Notes under the pieces: model-generated
What the model saw: the letters and a program-made list of their open reading frames with translations, nothing else
What the model was told of the DNA's origin: nothing
The model's database searches: none
Assembly (NCBI GenBank): GCA_965153455.1
Contig: OZ234504.1
Coordinates: 7,130,001-7,194,000 of the forward strand
Source: Sphagnum compactum
Lineage: Eukaryota; Bryophyta; Sphagnopsida; Sphagnales
Length of the DNA: 64,000 nt
Reading direction: 5' to 3'
Shown: positions 1 to 12,700 of the stretch, one piece after another
How positions within the stretch are numbered: position 1 is the stretch's first letter
Layout: the number at the start of each line of letters is the position of its first letter
Position numbers and translations under genes: made by a program

Positions 1-1368
1 TCTAACAGTTGTGTTTGGACCCATATTGGTGATTTGTCATCTCAAGCTATAAATATTGTTGCAGCACAATTATCTCTAACAACAGTTCCAGCCACAAGTT
101 ATTACATCATGGAATGATTTTTCGGGGCCAAAAACATCAAGCATCTCACCGAACCAGATAAAACAGACTCCGAAAATTCTTCACCTTGACTAACTAAACT
201 GCAACAACTGCTTGTAATTTAGCACGAGCATCAAAACCCCATGCATGCTTTGCTAATAGATGCAAAACCACGGATTCCAAGAGTTCAATGTCCCTGTGCA
301 AAATCATATGCAAAATGTGAGGAAGTGCAAAATCAAGAGTTTGTGAATTCTCCTGCAGTCACAACTCAGGTGACCCCTTAAAGCTTGGCCAACACTAATT
401 GTCGTTTCCAATCTCCAACAGTTACCAACCACATTAAATCGCTTGGTTAATCAATCTCCAATAGCATTTTGACAGCTACCAGGATTCCACAAATCTTATA
501 TCTCTTCTCAACCCAAAGAAGCTCCACCAGCCACTTGCACAACAAGCAAAGGCAAGTCAGCCTGCAAAGAGTCACACCTGCTTGTTTGTGCAGGCTATTA
601 ACTTGATGCTTGATAGTGCCCATCTAGAGCAAGTGTATGCCATACCTGTGGGTGATAATTGGCAGATTTTGTCAAAATGTTTAATTATTTTTTAAAATGG
701 GTTGACAGACCGAATTTGAATATTTCAGGACTTTGACGTGAAGGATAGGTACATAAGGCCTCCATGACATTCACTCTGATAATGGAGCGATAACCTAGTG
801 TTGTGTTGTGGATTGTCTTCTATTCTTGGAAAATCAGGTAAGGTGAGATCAAGAGTCTTATTTTTCCTGACTTCAGAATTATTTAACCCTGAATGTCAGT
901 CACAGGTACAGTATACCAAACCAACTGTGACATATACTTAAGAAGGCACGAAGGCAGATTTGAGCTAGATCTGCATTCAGCTATCCATTCTGACCACCCA
1001 GTTGATTTCCAGTCATGGGAGAAATGTAAGAAAATATGCCACCCAGTACAGTGCCCAAATCCCAAATCCCGAATTCATGGTGAGCATTCCAAATTTGTTC
1101 AGACTCAAAGCTGTGAACACAATTCAAATGTCAACAAACATGTACAATTGCATGAAGTGCCATAAAATTCAGCATTCCCTACAACAACAATAATAGAGAT
1201 GGGGCTCTAGTCGACCACTCTACAGCAGAGTGAGTCACATACACTAGTAATACGGGAAAAAAAAAATCAATATTGTTCATTGTTGCTAGTCTATCCACAC
1301 TCGACCTGTTTAGTATCAAAGAAAATTTACTCACATGAAATCTGTTTTTCTGAATAAGTGGATGGCCA
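1..1368. other. Region downstream of ccdA; no gene recognised
   Basis: This is the 3' flank of the minus-strand ccdA gene. Its distal part next to 1369 should hold the ccdA 3' UTR. Short open frames around 883-1193 overlap on both strands, have no recognisable motif and look like chance. A gene that begins beyond the left edge cannot be excluded. I see no RNA gene or clear repeat here. Confidence 0.5.
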
Positions 1369-4300
1369 TCACATGCTCATCATAGTCATCGAAGATTCGG
1401 GAAATGTGCGTGTCAAGAAAGAGTACAAACCACCTCCTAGCAACAGTGCCCCACTGCAATCACCACTCCAATCCACATCCTTTGTTATTCCCCTTATGAC
1501 TGACCTTGTAAAGAACTGGTAAAATTCTTCTAGTGTATGTGGAGGGTGCATTACCCTCAAATAAAGATTTCTACCCCAACAGAGGATGGCACCTTACATG
1601 TAAGGTTCCTCCTCTCCTCTTGCACAAATCACAGCCGTCTGTTTTATAAAAACAAAATTCTACTGGTTCTTTACACTGGGTAAGACCTTGAATGGGGCTG
1701 TTCTGGGAATTAGGGTCCAGAGCTTGGCTCCTTGCCTTGCACAGGGCCCTCACTCTCAGAACACCCCTGTTCTCAGTCCTTAGTCCTTACCCTACAAATA
1801 TGTACATGCAACAAGACCACGTGGCAAGCCACCACTCATGATCCACAGAAGGAACTCCAGAGCTCAAAAGCGGCTGGGCTTTCAAACCATCTGAGAGTAA
1901 GAAGTTGACACCGCACTAGTGGTCATCAGAAAGACATTATTTTCAATTTCACTTGTCAAAGTCAAAAAGTGTTACAGATTGTAAAGGACAAATCAAAGAA
2001 AGTTAAGTGCATGTTGAGTTCTCAAATGAAGGATCAAGGGTACCTGGTGGGATTTATCCATGCTGAATATTTGCGAAGTGACATGAGTTGCTGCACAAAA
2101 TGTACAGAGAAAATGTAAACAGCTTAACACCAACAGACAATTAAAGAATATACTGCTCAAAGGTTCGTAGAATGAAAAGTTCAGCACTGTATCTATGAGA
2201 TTGATCGTAAGGAAAACTCCACAAGAACACATGTCGAAGGTAACTGTTACAACTGTCAGCTCCAACAAAACCAGAACTAACACAACAAAGAATATGGATA
2301 GCAGTCATAACCATTGTTGTTGGTTTGGACTATAGGCCTGCACCTGGTATCAACACTGGTGTCAACATTGATATCAAGGACCTTACCAGGCCAGTAAGAC
2401 CTGAGGCAATACTAGCCTTGTACTATGAGTACCAACCTGCTAGGGACCTGAGGTAATACCATGTATATACCTGCTTTATAATAGTTTCAATACCAGGTAT
2501 CTACATGGCTCATACCAGCCAAAAACCAGTCTTCAACCCAATACCAGGACAGGGCCAGTATGAAAGTTTTAGAGAGGACCCAATGCCAGGACCAGGCAGG
2601 TATGTTCAAAAGTCAATACCCGACCAGTACTGGGTCATAACCTCAGCAGAATTCATTCATAAAGTACCTGAAGAGCTCCAGCAAATGAAGCTGCGAGCAA
2701 GAGAGGAGCTACATAGCCTGTCGTATATGCCAACAGTAGACTTCCTCCCACGATTGGATCCTGCAATAACAAGCCAACAATCTCAAGTCCTGCAAAGGTA
2801 TATGGAACATGTCACTTCTCCTTAACCCCCGCCACACCCCCTTTTGCCCCTTCCTGTACAGCATTCATCAGTAGCAAAATCTCTAACCTACCTCAAGGGT
2901 AGATGGGCTTATGACCCACCATCTGTCAAACTCAATGAGATCCAGCTTACGGGTACAGTAGTTCTAGAATGCTATATGAGACAGAGTTAGGGTTATCAAT
3001 GCAAAGTCTGAATTCAAAAAGTGAGGGATTTGAAGAGAACCTGGGATGCTGCCACATAGCCTAGTAAAGAGGCCAGCACAGGTGTACTACAGGGTGAAGC
3101 TGCGAGTGCAAAAGTAAGACCTGCCAAATACGCCTGAGCACCTATTCCCATACAGATATCCCACTCAATCACATAGCACATAATAATGTTTCCTCCTGAA
3201 ATTGACTAGCAATTGGCTAAACCCTGAGCAACTTTTGTTCTATGAATCTGTAATTGAGGCTGAGTTGCAAGTATGTGGGAGAGAGAGGGTGGGTGCATTC
3301 CACCCCAGCTCCAACCTATATTTTTTTCATGTGCTCATTGGTGATCATGATCATAGTATGAGAGAAAAAAGCCCATACTTGATGGTAGAGAAGCTGCAGC
3401 TTGTCGTGCATCAAAGTTACCAAAGAAAGACGGCAGTTGCAGTTCAATTATCTGCCCAAAGGAAACATCAAATGAAAAGAATTTTTGATTGCAACTTATG
3501 ACTTCTAGATCTAAAAAGTTAATAATTGCACTGCAAGAGTAACAGATACATGCGTGTACATAGCCCTTGCATCTGGAAATAAGAGATTTTAGGGTTGAAT
3601 CACTTCAGGTCAAAATCCTATGATTCGCATTGCAAACAAGTTGCGAAACATCATACAACCCTGTGCAGTATATTCCTTTGTGATTTCCAAGAACCACCTC
3701 CTCCCTTGGCTTTCTAATCAACTCAGAAAAATACTGGCCTTCGGGAATGGAAGGATAATGAATGAATGATTGCCCCACCTCAAGAAGGTTCAACCCCATG
3801 ATCATAGCCACACAAGACACAGCAATGGGAAGCCCCTGTCCAATTTGGCCATATGCTTTGCCTGCGAGCGATGCTCCAATTCCCAGAATAGCAAGTGTTG
3901 TTGCCAACCCTAGTGAAAATGCCACTGAATCCATAAACAGCTGCCCACCACCCACTCCTCCACTTCCCCCCCATAAATCAGCCCTCAAAGAAAAATCTGA
4001 ACACAAAAATTTCTAGAATTCCAAAAACTTCAAATGACAACAACAAAAGTTGCATGCAGTCGAAATTCAGAGCTCAAAAAACCAAGCATCTGGTCTAAAG
4101 GAAAAAATACATCTCTCCATAAACCATAAATGTCCATAGAACATGGGGCACACACCTGTGTACGGTTCTTTCCAGATCCAGAAGCTCCTGTGCAATTGTG
4201 TTACAGAATGAAGATCAGCAGCAGATCTTCCTTTAGAGAACAGATCTAACACACCTAGCAACAAGCTCATGCAGTTTACAACAGAACTTGTGTCTGTTCA

Positions 4301-5622
4301 AAATCTGATTCTACAAGGAGCCACAAATACATATGACAGGGGAGCACCTTTTCCAACCATTTTGGTACACAACTGTAGTGCAGATGAAGTCAAAAATTGT
4401 ACATGAATATTGATAGCTTTACAAACAAGCAGGTGAAAAACTACACACCAATGTAGCCAAGGGTGAGTGGCAGAACACTGAGTGTACATGGTGACAGACT
4501 TGTCACAAGACCTGCTCCAAATATAATCGCAACACTGGCCAGTTCGAAACAATCCCCCACCACCCCATTTTCATTGCAAATTTCAGAGAACTTGGAACTC
4601 TTCTGTAAACAGCAAACCCTCAAACAAATAGAGAAAAAATCTGAGACTGAATTCTAAGCAAATAAACCCTAGCAGAAGAACCACCCGAGTTCTTCATCAG
4701 TGAGAGTTTTGTCTACAATTCTGCTGTGCTGAATTTCATCTGATTCAGTGCTCAACAATTGCAGCAATTCATGCAGAAACTACTTCTGGAATCAGTGGGT
4801 GTTTTTTTCTTCTTTTTTTCCCATGGTTGCCAACCCTTGGATTTCAGGCTTGTGTCTAGAGCTTGAGCTGCTTGTGGGTATTGAGAATGGTAAAAGCATG
4901 CAAAGAGGATGATGATGATGGAACCTGGTGGCAGAGAGGGATCCCGAGAGTTGGAGCTGTACAAGATCGTTGGCCTGTTGTCCAGCAGAGTAGAGTGTGT
5001 TGCTGAGCCAATCTCCGCCTTCAGCTCCCCCTCCCCCTTCCGCCAGCATTGTCACCACTCCTCCCATCCATTCCTTACCCATCTCTCCAGCAGCAGCCTG
5101 CAAACCCCCACCCCGTCCAATTCTCTTCCAACAGCATGAGGAAAGAAGGGGGGGGGAAAAAAAGACAAACAAACAAACAAAAACTCCAGTAATTGACTCA
5201 AAACTACAAAGAGAGTGAGAACAACAACAGCAGCGAAAAAGATTAAAAAATTTAAAAGCACCCAAATGTCCCTCTTCACCCAGGAACCTGACCACATCTG
5301 CGAGAGGGACAAAGAAGCTGTCGAGAGCAGCAATTGCAGCTACACAACACCCAAAATCTCTTCTTCTTTTCCTTTTTCTTCTGCTGCCGCCGCATCTTCT
5401 GCTACCCAATTGGGAATTCTTCAAAGAGCACAAAGACAGGGACTGACCCCACAGACTACCATAGCCACAACCTAGCAAGGGGTGGGAATCTGCATGCTGC
5501 TTCTGCACTCCTGGGTATAATTGTTGACAAGAAGAAGAGCTTCCCAACCACCCAGAAGATATCATCAGCATATGTGAAGCAGCAGTACATTCAACAGCAC
5601 ATCTGCCTGCAAACAGAGCCAT
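1369..5622 (-). CDS. ccdA: Chloroplast thylakoid CcdA, cytochrome c biogenesis (10 exons)
   Basis: CcdA is a polytopic thylakoid membrane protein that passes reducing power from stroma to lumen for c-type cytochrome maturation. Coding exons on the minus strand, first to last: 5622-5293, 5097-4925, 4534-4449, 4187-4156, 3940-3779, 3451-3379, 3141-3041, 2760-2668, 2090-2044, 1453-1369. All introns read GT-AG and phases agree; the total is 1182 nt (393 aa), near the length of plant homologues. Both redox cysteines are present, in [11 protein letters not shown] (exon 3) and [11 protein letters not shown] (exon 7). Other family blocks are [22 protein letters not shown] and [11 protein letters not shown]. 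Exon 1 encodes a Ser/Cys/Arg-rich N-terminus without acidic clusters, as expected of a transit peptide. The ATG at 5622 has a strong plant context (AAGAAATGGCT). Exon 4 is only 32 nt. The ends of exon 1 (5293 or 5288) and the start of exon 2 (5097 or slightly downstream) are the uncertain points. No stop or frameshift is seen, so the gene looks functional. Confidence 0.93.
2330..2640. repeat. Degenerate ACCAGG-rich repeat in ccdA intron 8
   Basis: Variants of AATACCAGG, ACCTGAGG and CCAGTA recur every 20-40 bases across the last part of the intron between the 2760-2668 and 2090-2044 exons. It looks like an old, diverged minisatellite. It stops just before the 2668 exon boundary. Confidence 0.45.
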
Positions 5623-5699
5623 TTCTTTCAATCTCCAGCTGCTTTCTGTTCAGACTTTTCTCCTCACCCCTGAGCTTGATGAATCAAAGAAGCTCAAGA

Positions 5700-5760
5700 A
5701 GCAGAAGAAGAAGAAGAAGAAGATTATGGCTATAGGTTTTATTTTTTTTGGGTTTCGTAG
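5700..5760 (-). promoter_or_regulatory. ccdA 5' leader with CTT repeat
   Basis: About 80-110 bases upstream of the ccdA start codon lies a run of CTT triplets (GAA on the plus strand, 5700-5721). CTT/CT-rich tracts are common in plant 5' leaders. I could not identify a TATA box or the transcription start. Confidence 0.4.
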
Positions 5761-6289
5761 TCGCCAAATTTCTACAGTTTTGTTTCTTTCAATATCGCCA
5801 GATTTCTCTATTGGGTTCTAGCATATAGCCAAAAATTTGAAGAAATCTTAAACTTGTTTACTTTCATGTCCTGTTTATTGCTGAATTCTGGCTAAAATTC
5901 ATTATGGATGATCGCCAGTGAGCTCAGCTACACCACAAATATAAATTATTAAAAGAAAACAAAAATTAACCCTGGCAAAACCCCAACACCCATCGCCACA
6001 GTGAACCAGCAACCACCATGAAGGATGGATGGATGGTAAGTGGTCAGGAAACAGTTTTCTGTTGGGTTTCAGGTCCCTACCTAACCATGGTGATTTACCT
6101 CAGTTGCTACCTACTTTAACCTTAGAAACATGTAAGTAGGTTATGATGTTAAGAATTGAACCCTTGACTCCCCCAATAATAAACCAAGTCCTTAACCAAT
6201 GGATCACAACCATCAAAAGATGATCAAATTTGTCAATTTTTTCATTTCAGATGTTTAGTTCGACGTATCATTACAAGACTATGAGATAC
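5761..6289. other. Intergenic; probable ccdA promoter side
   Basis: No coding region is recognised. The first few hundred bases would hold the ccdA promoter. A short GGAT repeat sits near 6024-6036, just before the GTAG-type microsatellite. Confidence 0.4.
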
Positions 6290-6705
6290 AAAGGTAGGTA
6301 GGTTGTAGGAGATAGATGGGTGAGTGGGTAGGTTGTATGTATGTATGTAGGTAGGTGGCTAGGTAGGTAAGTAGGTAATTAATATGTAGGTAGGTTATAA
6401 GTGGGTGGATAAATAGGTAGGTAATACATCTAAGTAGGTGGGTGGGTAAGTAGGTAGTTAATATGTAAGCAGGTTATAGGTGGGTGGATAAGTAGGTACG
6501 TAGGTAGTACATTTAAATAGGTGTGTGGGTAGATAAGTAGATAGTTAACACTTAGGTAGGTTATAGGTGGGTGGATAAATAGGTAGGTAATACATTTAAG
6601 TAGATAAGTAGGTAGGTAGTATGTAGGTAAGTGGGTGGGTGGGTGGGTTGGTAGGAGGTAGGTTGTAAGATAATAAGTGGGAGGTAGGAGGTAGGTATGT
6701 AATAG
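6290..6705. repeat. GTAG/GGTA microsatellite, about 0.4 kb
   Basis: A long imperfect run of GTAG, GTGG and GTAA tetranucleotides. Within it a longer motif (GTTATAGGTGGGTGGATAA) recurs near 6394, 6475 and 6561, so a higher-order unit of roughly 80-90 bp is superimposed on the tetranucleotide. Confidence 0.85.
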
Positions 6706-9700
6706 GCATAAGATGTCCCATTTGACTAGAGAACATTGATCATTTTGACTAATGATGTCAATTTCTTATGTTCAATTTGACTAGATGTCCCATTTGATTA
6801 AAAATCCATTGACCACTTTGATTAGGGTTGTTTAACTTGACTAGATGTACTTATCAAATAAGTCACTTTAGTCAAGTTGATCGATCAAAAAAAACATTCT
6901 TCGAGACTTTAGTCAAAATAGACATGTCCATTAGAAGGAAAAAATTTAGTTTTAGTCAACTTAAACTATTTGAAAAATCATTTTTTTTAATAATGCTACA
7001 TTTAGGCCTAACATAGGTGCTTAGGTCTAGCCCTAATTTAAGCTTAAGTTAAATGGCCTATATTTAGGCTTAACTTAAGTTTTTAAGTTTAAACTTAACC
7101 TATATTTAGGCTAAATGGCCAATGTGTAAGCACCACATGGCCTAACCTATGGATGTGGATGCGTCACATGTCATTTAATTATTTGTTGAGCCTAAAATTT
7201 ATGAACATGTCATATGTCTTTTAATTATTTGTTGACCCCAAACTTTATGAATGTGCCATGTGTCAACATTGTGAGTGTGCCACATGTCACTAAACCATTG
7301 GCCAAATCTTCAACTTACATAGTTGCAACCTAGTTGAAATTACAACTAATTTTTCAATGGATGATATCATGCCTAATTAGCAAATGATGTTCATCCACCA
7401 ATTGAAAGCAATTAAAAACAATTTTCAACTATAGTGGTATGCAATTTGCAACTAAAATGGTAAATAATGACTATTACTATGGTGTTAACACGTGGTTGAC
7501 CTTTTGAACTAGAATGTCATTTTCAACTCAAATACTTATTGGTTTTTTTGGTTTATAGCTGAAAATTTTGTTTTTTGGTTGCAAAAAATATTTTGCAACT
7601 ACATTTGTTCCTTTCAACTATGTTTTTTTGGTTAAAATGTTATTGAAGACATAGTTGCAAAAGAGGGGTTTTTCTACAAATGAATGTTAAATCCCCCAAA
7701 AACATTAATATATCTTGATTTCTTGCTAGCATGCTTTACATTGAAGGAAAAATTTGTTACCTAAAAGATATTTAGTTCTTTTTAATTAGTCATTCCAAAA
7801 TAGTAATAGTTTCATTGAGGGAAAATTTCCACCAAGTTCAAAAGTCTAATAGCTATGTTCCCAAATGTTAAAAATAAACAACACACAATGGGTGCAAGTG
7901 TGACCTAAAAGGAGCTTGGAGGCAAAATAAGGAAATTTGCACCAAGATTGTCCTAAATTGGTGCCTAATCGGTAATGTTGATCATTCACCATTGTGGCAT
8001 GTGGCAATCGTGTTTTGCTCCACATTGCAAGTGTTTTGTTTGTTTAGTATTATGTTTGTAGGAATCGACATTCATGAAAGTTGAGGAAAGGTGGGTACCT
8101 AGTTTGTTTGTTTTGATGGTGAACTTGCATGCTTACCATCTTTGTTGTGTATTCTTCATGGCAAATCAAAAAACTTTGGCATGGATTGGCTTGAAAGATT
8201 CTATGGTGATAGGAAATAATTGGCGGAGCTATGAATATAAGGAACAGAAGAATGCTTTGGGTTAAACATTTTTGTTGTTGGAGAAAGTTAAGTACCTTAA
8301 CCTAGAAGCATTGTGGTTTTTTTTGTTATTGTTTGAATTTCTAATGCACCTATGAAAAGGATGTTCTTCATGTGAACTTTGGTTTTCGAGTTTCCATTAC
8401 ATTGGAGATTTAGGGTTTAAGATAGTATGTTAGGATGGGCTAAATGGTGAACATGATGAAAAACTAAAAGGATTTTAGAACCTCTTGAATTGGCATTGTC
8501 CCAAAAATGACAATGCTTGAGATAACTACTTTTTAAGAGTGAATTATCAAATGGGGATGGGAGTAAGTACCCTTGTGGGCACTTTGAGATAGGAACTACA
8601 TTTGATCTTTATTTGGAGATTGGGTAGAAATTGAGAATTGTGTAATTGGAAGATGAGGGATTGGACTATAATTCTTACCTTGTGCAAGTTGGTGGGTTGT
8701 TGAAAAAGAGTGAGTTTTTGATTGGGAATGGGCCCAAGTGAAGAACAATGTCATTATGAGGATTGTTGATGCTCAATGAGAATGAATTTGGAGAATTTTG
8801 ATTCACCCAAGGCTTGTAGCATTATAAATTTACTTTGTATGTGACAAACAATGCAATTACCATATCATATGTACAATTTTATTTTGATATGTGGGTTACA
8901 GTTTGACTTTGATGTGTAATTCTTTAAGTATGATGTAAAAGAAATCCTAAGTTCCTTTTTTGGTAAGACAAAAACCCCAATTATTAAGAAAGAGGTTGGG
9001 GTTAATGCGTTATACAAAAGTAATTTTATTGTGGATGATTGTTGGCATTAAAATTTTGAAAAGAAAACAATAAATAAACTTTGTTTTGGACAAGGTATTA
9101 TAATTGTGTTGCCAATTAATGTTAAATTATTTTTGAAATGATCATCATCAAAATTAAAAATTGCAAAGGCCTATTTGGTTGTATATAATTTATTTTTCCA
9201 ACATATTTTTCTTTTTTTCCTAACAAAAAAATTGGGGTAAATTTTGTGAAAAAATGTTTTTATGGTGTAAATTATACCATTTATTTTGCGAATTTTCTTT
9301 TCAATGTTTTGATATCACAATAATATTATTATTTTGAGAAGCTATTATTGATTAAAATATTGAAAATTCTTAATTAAATTAAAATTAAAATTATCTCTGC
9401 AAAAAAACCCTAAAATACACACTAGATTGGAAAGGGTTTTAAAACATTAGCAAATTAAATGTGGTCCCCCCCCCCCCCCCCCAAACAATCTCCCAAAAAC
9501 TATTAACCTCCCATGAGGCTCACCACCAACCTTTTTTTGTTGGCTATATATAACCAAAAAATGAAATAAAAAATTAAAAGTGTTGAAACCAAGCTTTGTA
9601 TTTTGGAAGATTTTCAATAGCTAAAATTGGACCAAAATGTATGAATGGCTAAAATCATTGTCAAAGGAGTCACCACCCAAGTGAATGGACACGCTTTAAA

Positions 9701-12700
9701 ACTACATTTTTGTATATTTGAAAATCACAAGGGAAGCATAATAGTTTGGATTGTCATTATTTTTTTGAAACATTTTCCATTAATTACAAAGTTTACATGC
9801 TCAAAGTTTGACCTAAACCAAAAATCTTTTTGCATGTTCAAAACAATCAAGCTTCAAAAGTGAACAATCCTTTTTTTTTTTCCAAGCATCCTTTTTTTAA
9901 CCAAAAATGCAACATTCCTTTTGAAAATTGGAAAGGATTTTAACATTGATGATTAAAAGGGCAAAAAGACTTGGACTAATGAAAATTATTTTTATAACCC
10001 ATTTGAACACATTGGCTCAAAGTGTTTTTTACCCTGAAAATTATAGATTTTGAAATTGTGGCTTTAATAAAAATTGTTCATATATATGTGATAGAAGGCA
10101 TGAATGCATAATATACATGTAAAATCAATTTGTAGTCAAAATGTATTTATATATAAAATGTAGTGTTAAATGCAGTATCCAAAATACTAAATTATAATTT
10201 ATGAACCAATGTAAAAATGACACGTGTCATGTGTAATCCTTGGAAAAGGACTTTTACCTTGGTGCCCTTGGCTCCTTTGACCATGATTTCACTTGAATGA
10301 CAATGACTAGTTACAAGTGTTTCCCATTAACTTCATTAGTTCATGACAATAGGTATAAATAAATATGTAATAATTTATTAAAGAATTAGGAAAATGATTA
10401 TATAAAAATTTGCATATAGGGGGTTTAGTGCATTTCCGGAAGCAACATGAAAATTTAGTCACAATGTTGACTAGCACTCGAAAATCAATGTGCTTAAGAT
10501 GAAACAAATATTAAAATAAAATATTGAAATCGGATGTGAAGAGAAACCTACTGAAGTAAATCATGTATAGGCCCACAAGGGCATTCGATAGAATGAATCT
10601 CATCATCAATCACACACACTATGCTTACACTCTAGTAATTTGCATCCACACCAAATTAGGGTCACATACCACTTATGTAGATTTAGTTGTAATTCTTTTA
10701 TGTCATGTTGATGGAAAAGACACAATGTGAATCATATGAACATGTTGGGCATGTTGAGCTTTTTGACTATCAATATGCAATGAACAAGACTAGAAGCTTG
10801 ATCCCTAGGACAACTTTCATTAAACAAAACATCACCTCCCATTACCCGCATGGCAATAACCATTGTTACAACTCCCATGGTACCAACATCAAGAATAATA
10901 GAGATAACAAAAGCCTTAATTCCATTGAGGTTGTTGTCCCTTTTTTTTTAATAAAACCTTTTGTCCCTTTCATTCCTCTTCACAACATTGTTGCATCAAT
11001 TCTTCTTCCAACTCCTCCCACATATAACTACACATGATCAATGGTGCATTTTTTTACAACAATGTCGCATAACAATTATGACAACCTACTAGGTCCATGA
11101 ATCATAGTTGTTGCAATAATCTTCACTTGAATGTGTATACATTTTGTCAAAACAAATTGGAAGTAGTAACTATCTTTATAGTGTATGTGTTTTCAAAACT
11201 TTTTTCAGCACAAAATATTTCAACATTATTTTCATTTTACCTTAAGTGCCCACATGTGGTTTGGAGTTGGACCAAATGTTTTCACTATTTACTGCAATTG
11301 GTGAAGTCACCCATCCATATCAAGACTTTCACAATCTACCCATCCATTACACATCTTGCAATTCCATGAAATTGATAGCTTCATGCATATATAATAATAA
11401 TTTCAAAAGAACATGTAAAGACACCATTAGTAATTGGATCAATTTAATTAATAACACTAAAGCAATTCATCCCCAATTCCATTTGAAATTGAGTTTATTC
11501 TTTCAATCAAACCACACATAACCATAATTGCACCCACAAGTTAAAGGAGATTATCATGTATCATCTATCTTAATATCCATGAGTCCAACAACTATGACAC
11601 TAACATTTCACATAACCATGGAACTAGGAACTTATTTCTCTTGCACTAACTTGAATCATTTCCTATCCTTTGGTGTCCATTTCTTAATTTTCTTGGTAGT
11701 CAAATTTGTGAATCATGTGTTATTATAAAATATTGAAATCAAACTTCTTCTTACAAAAGAAATAATTATGAGAATACAGAAGAAAATCCCCAATTTAACA
11801 CTTTGAAAGACCATTTTGTCAAATCTATTAAAAAAAAACATGGCAAGAATGAATAAATTCATAACCTTGTAAGCATCACTCATGAAATATCACTCAAATG
11901 AAAGACAAAATATCTAGGAAATATCTTCATGTGGTCAAACAATTGTATGGATAGATTCATATTTTTGAAAACAAATACCAATTTGAAATTAATTATCTAT
12001 ACATGCACTCTTTCAACCCTCGTGGCATGACCAAGAACCAAAAGGAGATAACCACCAAACTTATTCCACATGTAAACTCACTTTGTGTCCATTGCCTCTT
12101 CCAATGTTAATATTCAAGTGTGAGCACACAACTTCCTCCTATAACCCATGTTAGCTATAGAACCAAAATGAAATACAAAAATTGAACATGAAGGCCACTA
12201 ACAAGGATCCATTCTTTGTTCTTCATTATAAAGATGATCTCAAAGTTTCAATACATCTACACAAGGTAGAACAAAATTTCCTCCCTTGTCACAAATGATG
12301 GTTGCATCACCCACAAGAAGGGATGCTGAACTTGTAGATTTTTTAGGTGCAAAATAGGTCCCAAACATGGCATTCCTAATCTACACACATGATTACACAC
12401 ATCCACATTAAACAAATCCTATGGAAACATATTCTATTATAAACAAAACTAATAATCTACGAATTATTAATCATTGAACAAAACAATTATTTTGCATCCA
12501 CTTGACATGACACTAGGACAAGCTTTGTGTGCATGTCTTGCATGTGATTCCCTAAACAAGTGCACATACATGGCATGCATATGTGGCAATAAACTAATCA
12601 AATGCAATTTTCAAAAAGGACAATTTGTTGCACAAACATTTTACTTGTTTCAAAGGTTACCTTAGTAAAAAATGATTAATGGCTTGGACAATGGTTTTTT

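Noticed and set aside
893-1193. Overlapping short plus-strand frames near the left end
   Set aside because: Two frames overlap each other and an antisense frame, with no homology recognised; most likely ccdA downstream sequence.
4792-5631. Continuous 279-codon minus-strand frame as a single protein
   Set aside because: It begins with TTG, and its middle (about 5100-5290) is a T/C-rich intron read through by chance. Its two ends are ccdA exons 1 and 2.
8074-8265. 63-codon plus-strand frame
   Set aside because: Lies in an AT-rich desert with no motif and no adjoining exon with sensible splice sites.
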